Below, piece after piece: positions 43,880 to 55,176 of a stretch of DNA of 64,000 nucleotides (positions are counted from its first letter, which is position 1; every line of letters starts with the position of its first letter). Source of the stretch: Laburnicola sp. R22_1 (lineage: Eukaryota > Ascomycota > Dothideomycetes > Pleosporales > Didymosphaeriaceae); the NCBI GenBank assembly GCA_014281115.1, contig JACONQ010000006.1:2418001-2482000 (forward strand), in the 5' to 3' direction. The position numbers and the translations under genes are program-made. The notes beneath the pieces were generated by a model. It searched no databases and was not told where the DNA came from. It saw nothing but the letters and a program-made list of their open reading frames with translations.

Positions 43880-46800
43880 AGAATCTAAAGTAGAGTCCTC
43901 CTTAAGCTTCTTCTATAGATATCCTTTAACGTCTTGCATGCCAAGTTGCCTTATAAAGTTAGTGTACTTTTGACATACAAGGCTCTTAGTAAGTCCGTTA
44001 GCTAGCATCTAATTAGTAGGCTTCCACTAGACTAATACGCGTCCTTCTGCCTACTCTTGTCTCAGCCAGTGCTAGTAAGTGTCGACGTGGCGTAGTTTTG
44101 TAAACAGCTTGTCCTTGTCCTTAGTAATAATACCTACTATCTATAGGTTATCGCAGTAAATAGTTGGCGTAATGTCTAGGTCGAATTTAATGTGTTTGAA
44201 TAGTCGATTCCACGCCTAAAGCTCGCTAGCAGCTATTAACAGAGCTAGAAGCTCTGCCTTAGTAATTAACTTGGTGACCAAGCGCTATCGTGTCGCTTTC
44301 CAGTTAATAGGCATACTAAAGAGCATAAAAAGGTATCCCTGTAAGCTTCGCCTAGTCTCTAGGTCGTCTGCGAAAGCTGCGTCTAATGCTCTATAGAATA
44401 GTGGCTCACTATTAGCTAGTTCTGCACCCCCCAAGCTCGAACTTAGATAGATAGTTTAACTATCAGTATTGGATTTGTCCTTGCTATAGTCTCCTTGAGC
44501 TCCTATAGCGAGTGTCTTTATGCCAATTAAGTACCTCCATATGTGGTATACTACGCTAATATGTTTCTAGCCTAGGTTCTGTAGGTAGCGAGATAGCTCT
44601 AAGTAAGCTTGTGCGACGTCTGGCCGTGTGTACATTGCTATGTAGGCTAGCGATCCAATAAGCTCTTAGTAGAGTTTCGTGCGCTGATTGTCTTGCTCCT
44701 CTGTGCTCAGACCTAGATGTCCATCTGCCAGCAGTACTGCTGGATATTTCGTGCTTGCAATATTGTACTTCTTTGCTACCTTGTTAATAAAGCTATCTTA
44801 GAGTAGCCAGATTCGCTTCTACTCACAGTTTCGGATAACGCGTATGTCTAGAAACCACTTTAGTTCTCCCAAGTATCGCACGTTATAGGTCGCTCTTAGC
44901 TGTGTGTCGAATTAATAGTAGGCGTCCTAATTGCTGCGGGATATAGCCACCACTATATTATTAACAAAGAAGAAGATAATAAGCTAGTTACTGCTATATA
45001 GACAAGGCACTCTAGGCACCTGTCTTAGTCCCATCTTCTTAAGTGTTGTAGTAAGATGCTTGTACCATAGTTGCGGCGCGTCACGGAGTTCGTATAGAGC
45101 TTGCTTGAGCTCTAGCAGTTTTCTAAGTTCTTTCTCATATCCTTCTGGACAGTGTACGTAGATAAGTCAATCAAGCTCCGCGTTAAGAAAGGCGTTGAGT
45201 ACATCGTACTAGTATAGATCCAGGCCGAATACTGCTGCCAGGGCAATAAGGCATTAGAAGATTTTCGCAGCCAGCGTAGCTGCGTACGTGTCGCCCCAGT
45301 CTTGCTGCAGATCTCCTCAGACAACCAGTCGAGCTTTGAACTTGTATAGATATCCATTCTCGTCGAATTTATACGAGAATACCCACATAAGTGGTAGCAC
45401 CTTAGCATCTACTTGCTCAGCGAGCTCTATAGCTCTTTTAAAGCATCTACAGTCAATAACACTATTAATCTTAACTCTGCTTGCCTTCTTAAACTCAGCA
45501 CCAAATAGATAACAATCTAGATTCTTTTACCTCTTTAGCTCTAGCGGCAGCTAGTCGCGGTGTAGTCGAATTTTTGGCGCTTCGCCAAGTAGCTTTGCTA
45601 GTGCGGTAGAATTAATACAAGTTGCGAATATTGCCAAGTACGTACCAAAGCCCCTTAGCTTCCAGATTCGCTTGCCCTCTACTATATTCTCCTGCGATAG
45701 TTAACTGCCAATCTCCTCTCGTCGCTTTGCGTTATTTGTTGTTTAATTTAGCTCTCCTCCTTCCAGAGCTAGAGCGTAGCCTTTTCCCTAGCCTGTGTTA
45801 TCTAGTAACTAGCGTAGTCTCTGCTCCTCTAGCGTCTCTTCTAGAGTGATAAGAGCTGGTTGAGTATCCTTAATCTCAACCTCGAATTCAGATTTAGAAT
45901 TAAGCTCAGGCTTAGACTTAGGCTCTAGCCTATAGAAATAGTCTTCTAGTGTAGATAGCTAATTGATTAATATATTGCTGTGATCCGGCGTCTCCTTAAT
46001 ATCGAGCACCTCTACTACCTTACAGATATAGCTCTTCTCTGTGTACTTCTCTCGCTTGTTATAGAGCTTACTTTGTAGGAAGACGACGTCTTAAGTTTGT
46101 ATAACTTGTCTAATTATTAGTAACCATACTTGGTATATATTAGTTAAATCGAAGCCTACTAGGTAGCCAATTAAGGCTTAAGATTCAAGCTTGTCTCCCT
46201 TTAGTAGCTTCTTATTAAGCACATAGGCTCTAACACTAATTACCTTAAGGTAAGCAACTAATAGCTTTACTCCCTTAACTTTAGTATATAGGCATTCCCA
46301 TTATAATGCTTTGGTTAGTGTATAGTTAAGTAGGTATATTGCTGTTATTATACACTTGTTAACGTACGCCTTTGGTAGACCTATGTGTAGGCGTATAGCT
46401 CTGCCTTAAATTATAATAGATTTGCCTGCGCGTTCAATGGCTCCGCTCTAAGCTTCTATAGCTCTAGCCTTAATAGCGATTTTAAGATCTCTATAGAGCT
46501 CTAGCAGTTCGATGTATCCAGTCTCCATGTCCAGCCTCACAATAATAACTTAGCTCTAGAATTGCCACTTTATCTTGGCCAGTAATCGCTTAAAGACCTT
46601 AGTTAGAGTAGCCTTTATCTTATCTAGTATACAGCATCCTTCGTGCCACTTTATATACTAATTGAAAGCGTGGAATAAATACTAATCGCCATTGTAGCAA
46701 CGCTCTCCTCGCTCTAGAAGCTGTACTAGATCTATACTAATGCGCTCAAACAGTTATATTGCTGGTTCTTAGAATAGTCTTTAACTAATAATCTCTGTTA

Positions 46801-48585
46801 GTTTTAACTAAATACACGTCTCGCAGTCCTTCTAGTTTGGTGCTTAACTATCTGTGATATATAGGCCGTTAACGCTCTTAGGCAGGTGCTTAATTACCTC
46901 TCTACTAGCGTGACCCCACATAACATATACTTCCTCTATAGTTAACTATAGTAGCTTCTTAGGCTTATATAAAGGCTTCTTACGGGCGTGTGCTAAGGCT
47001 GCAAGTAGAGGGCTAGTGTCTAGTCTCTTTATACCTTTAGCGTCTATTAGCTAGTGGCCGCCTGTATACTTAAGCTTGCAAATAATGTTCTTCCAGCTCT
47101 TCTAGTATAAGTAGTCTTAGCCTAAGTTAAAATAAATGCCAATTAAGCAATAGCGTAACAGGCCAACAACGTTAGTAAGAAATCCTAGGACGTAGGCGAC
47201 GTAGGTAAGCTCTATGCGCTCTATGCCTTTAGGCGTGTTAATAAGTAGGATAATATCTCCCCACTCGTAAATTAATAGCTCTTAATCTCTAGCCTTAATA
47301 ACTTTACCTGTCCTATTAGCTCGCTTCTTCCAACTATAGGCTCTACTGTTAGTGACGTGTGTGTTCGATCCTAGGTCAAGTATCCACTAATTAATTAGAC
47401 TAGGCTTAACTATCTGCTCGCTTGCGCAGTCTAAGCTTATTATAAGCTACAATATATAACTGTTCAATATGTTATGCGTAGGTCTGTGATTATTAAACTG
47501 TCAAGGCGCCGTCAAAGCTACTAACGCTGCTGGTCCTGCCTAGTCTCTAGTATTCGGCGCGCTCCTATTGGCCTTGAGTGCTGCCTTTATAGCTCCTGCA
47601 ACTAATAATCGGCTTGCTATAGCCTTGTTAAATCGTTCTTGTATCTTAGGTTTGGGCGTCTATCCTTAAGGCTTGCCCTTCCCTCTAAGGTACTAACAGT
47701 CCTTGAATTGATAATTGAGACCACATGTACACTTAGGCTTCTTATCTTAATCCTTCTTATCTGTTGCTTGTGGCTTGTTAGGGCTCTGGCTAATGTCTAG
47801 TGTAGCAAAGGTACCAAGCGACGACGCTACTAGTCTTATCGAGCGCCAGTATATAGTGAACTCAGCGACAAGGTTGTCCAAGCTCTATATAGGCTGTCCA
47901 GTAAGCTGTGCTTGGAATATAATAGCTTGCTAAGTGGTGGCCTACATATCGTTAAGTCCTTTAACTGCAAGTAGAAAATCGCGCTGTGCTCGCGGCAATG
48001 TCACGTCAGATAGGTTCGCTGCCTCGCATAGACGTACAACATGTAGCCACTTATCTAGCTAGGTATTAATATTGTTGCGGGGTCGGCTCTGCAATTGCCG
48101 ATACTTTGCTAGAAGCTACAGCTCCCTCTCAGCTATTAATAGGCAGAGGTGCTTCTTAAGCCTCTTCAGTCGAGTGTACGCTGTATCGTCGCTCTGAATT
48201 AGGTGTATGTGGCGGCGGCTAATCGTTCGGCTGATCTCCTGAGTAAAGTCGTCCAACGCTTTCCTCTTAATCGTATATCTAGCCAAGGCTCAATCATAGC
48301 CTCTCTCCGCCTACTAGTATCGCTGGAACTCCTTAGTTGTTATATCTTTCAGCACGACGCCAGTATCCTGCTCTGTCCCCTTATAGTAGTGCTCTAGTAT
48401 TATAGGCACTAGCTCCTTAAGCTGTTTAAGTGCCGCCTTGTTAAGATCTAGGTTAACTATAGGCTAGAGGTAATATCGATTCGCGCTATCCTTACGTAGG
48501 AAGATCTATTCTTCCTAGTCTGCTAGCTTCTTAAGTATAACCGTCGTCCTCGTAACCAGTCCATCTAGCTTAGTTGTAGGCATCT
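43880..48585 (-). pseudogene. Gag-pol remnant of copia element 2
   Basis: The minus strand can be followed in nearly one frame across the whole polyprotein, with domains in copia order. Gag starts MPTTKLDGLV near 48583, with the zinc-knuckle region CTCGLNYQFKDC near 47725. Protease WILDLGSNTHV (about 47390-47350) has the expected DxGS. Integrase follows. RT shows KVLPLMWVFSYKFDENGYL near 45400 and a catalytic box FVNN near 44957-44965 in place of YVDD. RNase H ends MLANGLTKSL near 43990. Dozens of in-frame TAA/TAG/TGA codons, few indels. This is point-mutation decay, not deletion. Confidence 0.88.
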
Positions 48586-48791
48586 TGCTCTATTAGTTCC
48601 TAGAAGGGCTCTCTTTAGTAATAGAACACGTGCTCAAGGCTTAGTAAGGTAGCTTAGTAACGTAGCTCTATTAACAGCTTGTCAACAGCTCCTCAGCAGC
48701 TCGTCAGTACGTGCAGTAGCAACAGCGATTGAAGTTAATAGCCAGGTGCTTAGCAGCTGCAGTGGTTAAAGTCAACAGCTAGGCTTATAAC

Positions 48792-48972
48792 TGTGGGCGG
48801 GCAGGCATATAAGGACAATAAGCTATATTACTATTTGTAGAAAAGAGTGTGGAGTAAGGAATCTACTAAGGAAGAAAGGAGAGGGCGAGAGCTTTATCTT
48901 GAGGGTAGTGGTCTGTGCACCTGGATGGAACCTTCTACACACACCACCTCTGACGTAAGTCACGTGGCTACA
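48792..48972 (-). repeat. 5' LTR of copia element 2
   Basis: 181 bp partner of 43627-43807, same ends. Confidence 0.92.
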
Positions 48973-49127
48973 GCTTACTATAGCCGGCTGACGTCCCTCA
49001 CGGTAAAAATAGCCAAAGCAAAAAACACAACACACATATATACGCATTTTTATACATGTAGACGCCGAGACATTTCATGAGCCAAACACGTTTCTGATTG
49101 ATATGGTAAAGACTCCAAGAGATCCGT

Positions 49128-50311
49128 CTACTCGATATCCATCATTGTTTCCTCCGATGCCTCCGCCTTCGGAGACTCATGATCTTCGTCAAGAATCTGC
49201 CATGCCCAATCAGGACCTGCATCATGCCATTTTCTGCATTCTCTCATCATTGCAGCAACAGATTCAGCTTCGCATTCTATTGAGTAGGTAGGGTGGTTCA
49301 AGCCACAGTTCAAGCATTTTTCTGGATCGCGGCACGTCCAGTGATTGTGGTCAGGCAAGTTGGTAGTTTCGATCCCGCACCTCAAACAGCTTCGTGAGCG
49401 TATGCACATTTGGCCATGTCGTTGAATATGGCCAGGACCGCCACAGTTGTAGCACACCCGGGGAAGCGCCCTTAAATCAAAAGCCCTTTTGAGTTTTAGT
49501 CGTGAACGGCACCGAGACGGTCTGGGAAAGAGAAAACTCACTTTGCAAGGCCTCTATCTCCGCTCAACCAGACGGGACGCTCGCACAGTGCCAGCGCTTG
49601 ATGAGGACTGTCGAGTTCCCAGATCAGTCGTCCATAGCTCCAATGAGCTTTTAGAAGAGAAATCTTGTTGTCGCTTGCCCAATCTGCCCGCCAAGTTTCT
49701 TCGATGTTGTGGTTGGAGAAGAGATTGCGATCGAGATCCGTGCCGTCGATTGTCACACAGTACTTCTCCCGGACCATGCAGCACTTCTCCGAAAGACCAA
49801 GAGTCTTGTTCAGGTCTTTCCTGGACTGTCGAATATCCCTCTCTCCGCGGGGTGTCTTGACGTGGAGAAACAGCGTCCTTTTGGACACACCTACCGCCAT
49901 GATCTCGGTCCAGGGAGGACCCATCATGTTGATGTTCTTGACGATCTCCCGTTTGTCCTGTGCCACCATCTTATTTTGGTCCGTGGGTTCTTCGAGGATA
50001 TAACGAATCACGTTGGGCTTGGGCTGGCTTCGCTGTGGCGGCTGGGTAATGGACGCTTGTTCAAAACGTTGCACATACGAGGTTATAGTGCTCACGAATC
50101 CGTTCAATTCGCGGTTGTGTTGTATACAGTTTTGTTGCTGGAGCGCATGGCCAAACAAGGCATCGAATTTTGGTACAGAATTTTTCTTCAGTGACTTTTC
50201 CAATAGTCTCGTCACTTCAGCGCGAGTTGTAGGATCCACCTGGTACGTTTTGAGCAGAACCTCGAAGTTCCGCAAAGGCCCAGTGTACTTGTATTGCGGT
50301 TCTTGTGACAT
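49128..50311 (-). CDS. Intron-bearing gag-like CCHC zinc-knuckle gene in a host island
   Basis: Exon 1 (50311-49542) and exon 2 (49485-49128), joined by a 56-bp GT-AG intron, give 375 residues starting MSQEPQYKYTGPLRNFEVLL. Residues about 150-256 (VKNINMMGPPWTEIMAVGVS, TWRADWASDNKISLLKAHW, RLIWELDSPHQALALCERP) resemble the ORF1/gag region of Tad-type LINEs. The splice leads to a cysteine region: CYNCGGPGHIQRHGQMC, CLRCGIETTNLPDHNHWTC, CLNCGLNHPTYSIEC. There are no stops, no RIP-type AT shift, no LINE ORF2 and no element ends. It lies between the duplication of copia 2 (48977) and the LTR of copia 3 (50925). Likely a host gene, perhaps derived from a LINE gag. The start at 50311 is preferred over an upstream hydrophobic extension (50350). 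Confidence 0.68.
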
Positions 50312-50924
50312 GTTTGGCGAAAGAATAACGAGTATGAAAGTAACAAACACTGAGAGTGCTATGAAGATGGAGCTGATGGAGAACAGAAATGGACGAAGAA
50401 AGACAGAGTGTATCTGATCAGGAGCGAGGCCTCACGTACAAGGCGTGGGTGGCTTAGCGAGTAACCTGTAAGCATCGCTTTGGCATTAAGACCCTGGAAA
50501 GTTACGTTCCGGCGCGCAAGGCGCAGAAGATCGTCGTCACACATGGCATCCTTCCAAGGTTAGTAAAACACACCCAGAGATCACCGGGGTTTCAGATGAG
50601 TTCCCGTCGCGTGAGCCGTTCTCGGCTAATAAAACGACACTGAAAATGAACCACGGGACGAAAAATCATCCATTTCATTCGTGGATCTGACACCCCGGTG
50701 GTCAAACAACCGCTGCGGGCTCCGTGTGAGGCTAGTTATGGTGCGGCATTCTGCTGGAGCCTGAGGCGGCCTGACATGGGATGGTCTAATAACGCGACAG
50801 TGACGCGACCGACGCGTCGACCTGCCACCACGTCGCCACCACGTATGTTGACCAGATGCCCCGAACATAACAAGCCAGTATAGCTTGCTTCACCTCCTCC
50901 AACCATATCGGCAACTATTGCACC
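50312..50924. other. Upstream region of the gag-like gene
   Basis: 613 bp of normal composition up to the copia 3 LTR; presumed promoter of the minus-strand gene. It ends in GCACC, the left half of a possible 5-bp insertion duplication. No coding sequence recognised. Confidence 0.45.
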
Positions 50925-51093
50925 TGTAAGCAGTTGGGTAGTATGTGTAGAAAGTGTATATTGTAGAAGTATCTGTGTTCAGATGTGTATATGCCTGTGT
51001 ATCGTACATAGAGTGATCAGAGGCTTGTATATAGTAGGCGAGCTGACTTATGAGACTAATGTCGTCATGTGACATAGCTCTAGGCTGCTTACA
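50925..51093 (-). repeat. 3' LTR of copia element 3
   Basis: 169 bp starting TGTAAGCAG and ending CTGCTTACA, a 9-bp inverted terminal repeat, as LTRs often have. The purine tract AAAGGGGGTG lies directly inward (51094-51104, minus sense). The partner LTR is not in the window. Confidence 0.75.
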
Positions 51094-53000
51094 CACCCCC
51101 TTTAGGTTCGAACGCATGTTTAAAGCTAATGTTGGCTATAGGTCCCCCTCTGCCTTTGTATGGCAGCTGCATTTAGGTTAAGAACTAGTCTCTATATTAG
51201 TGCAGTCCCAGGTAGGTAGCTGTCCGCTATCGCAGTGTTAGTAGACCTCGCTCTATACTACAGGCGTCCCTAATAGTAGGACGTCTCCTAGAGCTAGTAT
51301 TAAGATCCTAATTGCTTCGCGTTCTGTGCTAAGGTTAATAAGCCTTGTAGGTGGAGCTTAATATATAATGCGAGCATGTTTGCTCTATGTATAAAGGTAA
51401 AATACAGCGTAAAGCTAAGTACATAATAAAGCTAAGTAAAGTGTAGGGGTACAGCGTAGAGCTGTGTACAGGATAGAGCTTAGTAAATATATAGCCTCGT
51501 TAAACCTGTAAAAACCACATAGGAGAAACTAGGAAGAGCACTATACTGTAGGGAAGCTCATTTAGAAGGAAATAGTTGAAAATAAAGAAGAGAAACCCAG
51601 TTTTCGTGCTTCTGCCTAGGTAACAGCTTAGTAAGGCCGTTAGCTAGTTGACAGCTTGTCTAAATGTATAAGAGGTTGATGTTGTTGGATTGAGCTTCTT
51701 GGCGTAGCCAGTAATAATGGATATCGATGTGCCATACAGTAGTCTTAAGACAAGGCGTAGTAGAGGTAAGAAGCCAGATAGTTTGCTAATTGTCACAGTA
51801 TAGAAGGCGTTTATAATCTAGATCAAAGCCAATTTGTTTAAAGACTCTCCACTACTAGATTAGTTTGGTGCCTACAGACAATATAGCAACTAGCTTTGCT
51901 TCTATAGTAGACTTGGTGATACAGCGTTAGAGTGTTGCTTTCTAGTCTATAGGTCCGCCAAATAGAAAGAAGATATAGCCTTGTAAGCTCTTGCGTGTAA
52001 TCTTATTATTAGCGTACAACGCATCTATTGCTCCAAAGAACTTAGGCTAAGTCTAGTCAGCTATATAGACTGATTCGTTTAAGATAGAGGCTGTGTAGTA
52101 GAGAGCTCGATCTTTAGTGCCTAGTAGATAGGCGATTGTCTAGTAGGCTGCGTCGAGATGACGTGAAGATGGATTTGTAAGAAACTTAGCTAGTTTAGAA
52201 TAAGCTTTCGAGACATTAGGTTAGGTAGCTCTAGCTGCGTAGCCTATAGAGCCTACAAGCTAGGCATATCTGTGCTTAGTAAAGTCATTTGCCTAATCCT
52301 TAGACAGTAATAGCTCTTCTAGAGGTAGTGGGGTAGCTAGTAACTTCGTGTATGGCTTTAGTAAAGGATACTTCTGTGCCAGCTTCTCGATATATAAAGC
52401 TTGTAATAGCTAGATAGAGCTATTCTTATAGTCTCTATGCGTTTGAATGCCACAGAACGTTTAAAGCTCTCCTAGAGATCGAATCTTATATTAGCGCAGG
52501 AGCTTCTGCTCGAATTTATGTAGTGCAGCCTTATAGGCTAGTAGGCAGAGTACGACGATGTTATCTACATAGAAGAAGACTAGAAGCTTGTTATTCTTCT
52601 ATAGACAAGGAACGTCTTTGACTTTGTATAGGCATAGCTTAGTGAGCGTCTTAATAAGCTCTTAATACTAGAGTAGTGGTGAGGTCTTTAGGCTGTATAG
52701 AGCTCGACGTAGTCTCTATAGATAGTTAGGGTTAGAGAATCCTTCTAGTGAGTGACAATAGACTAGTGTTATGAGCTAAGCGTTTGTGAATGCGTTAATA
52801 GCATTATATTAACAGATTTCCATATTAAAGTAGGCAGCTATAGCAACTAGAGCTTGGAATATTCGAACCGCTAGAGTGGCTGCGTAGGTATCCTCAGTAG
52901 TCGCCTGTAGATCGCCTCGTACGCAGATACGGGCCTTGTATTTCGTAAGGTAGCTTTGATTATTAAGCTTGTACTTGAAGACGGGAATTGATAGGGGGAC

Positions 53001-53058
53001 CACCACTTTTACTAGTGGCACCACCCTGACTAAGCGTCACCATGACTAAGCCGCAGAC
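53001..53058. repeat. Left terminal inverted repeat of MULE
   Basis: 58 bp starting CACCACTTTTACTAG, a perfect inverted match to 55119-55176. Confidence 0.93.
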
Positions 53059-53168
53059 GCACAACATCGCGCTCCTGACAATGCAAATAGAGGATTGATG
53101 TGCAGAGGCGCAGTTGCTAGATACATTTAAAATGGAATTCTATAGATCAACTAATTGAATCAACGACC

Positions 53169-55048
53169 CTACCCACGCCCTACAGGGCACTGAGTCCTTG
53201 TATGACCTTCTATATGGCAATTGGAACAGGTTAGAGGCCTTTTCTTATATCCTTGTGGCAAGCCACTCCCCCATAATAGTCCTTCTAATGCCTTAGCTTC
53301 TCCAACCTCAAATAATGAAGGACTCCTCTTCTCAGCTTTGCCTTGAGAGGTTGGAAAGGGCGAACAGCGCTGCTTTGTAGATGTTGGGAGACGAGGTTCT
53401 AGGATCAGCCTAAACGAAATAGAATATTAGAATATGTAATGGAATATGGAGAGATTTAGTACCTATATGGAAGAGAAGACTCCTCAATCCGCCAGAAAGG
53501 GTGTATTTCCTCAAGCTCGATAGCCGATTTCGACTCCAATATATCTGAAATTCGATAGGAGCAGGGCAATCCCATTGTTCTGCTAAAAACGTTTGTACAT
53601 CGGGCTAATGGAGTAGTTCCTGTAGCCCGTTTGACTTTGTCATGCTGCTGAACTAGGAGAACAATAGCGTGCCTTGAGACCCTGCGAATGATGTTAACAA
53701 AAAGCGTCTTACTAGGGAATACAGGAATAAAAATGCGGTCCTGAGCAAGTGCCGCAGTAAGAGCATTAAGCTGCCCTTCAACACTCTTCTCCATAAGCTC
53801 AAATACCAACAAGATATCAGCTGTGGAATTGGTGATCCAGTGCTTTACAGCGGCATGCGCTCCCTCTACTTATGAGGTTGCAGCATTTCCTAGATGTAGC
53901 CACTATCGGGACCATGCCACCACAAATTTCTCTCGATGTACAGGCCATGTCTTATTCAAGTAGCGGAACACATGCTGCTTGTCTGCAAGGAACGCCTCCA
54001 TCTCGCTTTTAGCTTATTTATAGAGCCCCTCTGTATGTGCGGTACAAATCTTAATCCAGCGGCCAAAGAAGTCGTTGTATTCCTTATTTGTCGAGAATTC
54101 CTTCTTACAATTTGCTTGGACATTCTTATGAATGTGCCATACACAAAGAAGATGCGGAAACTGAGGGACTTTATCGCTAATTGCGGATAGAAGTGCGGCA
54201 TCTCGGTCTGTACACAGTACAGGAGGTTCGATGGGCAGCTTAAGAAGCGAAAGGAAAGAGCGTAGAGCCCATAGGTAGCTTTCGGCTTGTTCGTCCTGCA
54301 TAAAGCAAAATGCAATTAAGAAGCTGGCATTTGTTAGAGCGACACCAATAATATGGAGCAGAGGCATGCGGTATCGGTTTGTCTTGTAAGTGCAGTCAAG
54401 GAGGAAGACCCTATTATATTTGTTAGCAAACTCAATTGACCTCTTATGCGCGAACATAAGAAATGTTATATGTCCACCACTATCACACTGTAGTCTATAT
54501 TCCCAGTTTCCTTCTTTTAGAAGTCGATCCATAAGGTGTTCCACTGGTAATCTCCCTTCTAATTGCTTGATACGCTCTGCCATACGTATGTTGTAGATGT
54601 TGCGGCGAGTAAAGAGCGCAGAAGGGTTCTCATCTCAAAGAATGGCTTCAATGGCTTGCGGTTTGACATTAAGTCTAGACAGTCGAGCAATCTCTACCCT
54701 TTGTTCAGCTGTGAATTTTCGCGCGTGCGGATGTGCTACCAAATCGTTAGCCCCATGTGAATGTTGCGGGTTCCTTACCTTAAGATCCCAAGTTCCATCA
54801 CTGCGGCGTGCACCGTAAAGCTGAAAAGGACAGCCAATCTGTTGTGTTAAGGTCTTTCTACGCTTAGAACCGTCAGGTGCATTAATCCGGTTGTGGTATT
54901 TCCTACCAAGATCGCAGCCTAATACCACATTCTTGTTCGCGGTTGAGCGTCGAATTGTGAGAACATAGCCATAATCAAGAGCGAATTGTCGCACAGAAGA
55001 AATAAGTGCTTCTCGGTCAGGATAAGTGGATTCAGAAGGAGGTTCCAT
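53169..55048 (-). pseudogene. MULE transposase, four nonsense codons
   Basis: Exon 1 (55048-53463) and exon 2 (53409-53169), separated by a 53-bp intron, form one continuous 609-codon frame. N-terminal FAR1-type DNA-binding domain (ALDYGYVLTIRRSTANKNVV, QIGCPFQLYGARR). MULE catalytic domain: VFLLDCTYKTNRYRMPLL, CFMQDEQAESYLWAL, VLCTDRDAALLSAI, CVWHIHKNVQANC. C-terminal knuckle CSNCHIEGHTRTQC in exon 2. Four in-frame stops (codons beginning on the minus strand at 54637, 54016, 53905 and 53872) disable it; there are no frameshifts. An earlier in-frame ATG at 55135 lies in the inverted repeat. Confidence 0.9.
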
Positions 55049-55118
55049 AATAGTGTTATTTCTAGTGGAGTGTGCAGTGACAGGAACATAAACAGTCGTT
55101 GCTAGGGTGCTATGCGGA

Positions 55119-55176
55119 GTCTGCGGCTTAGTCATGGTGACGCTTAGTCAGGGTGGTGCCACTAGTAAAAGTGGTG
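55119..55176. repeat. Right terminal inverted repeat of MULE
   Basis: 58-bp partner of 53001-53058. It contains an ATG in frame with the transposase (55135). Confidence 0.93.

Larger units (their letters stand above)
43627..48972 (-). mobile_element. Ty1/copia LTR retrotransposon 2, full length, RIP-degraded
   Basis: A 5,346-bp minus-strand element with 181-bp LTRs and 5-bp duplication GCTTA (43622-43626 and 48973-48977). A purine tract AGGGGGGTG abuts the 3' LTR. The priming site GTTATAAGCC abuts the 5' LTR and equals that of element 1 after one G-to-A change. The LTR sequences are unrelated to element 1, so it is a different family. Confidence 0.92.
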
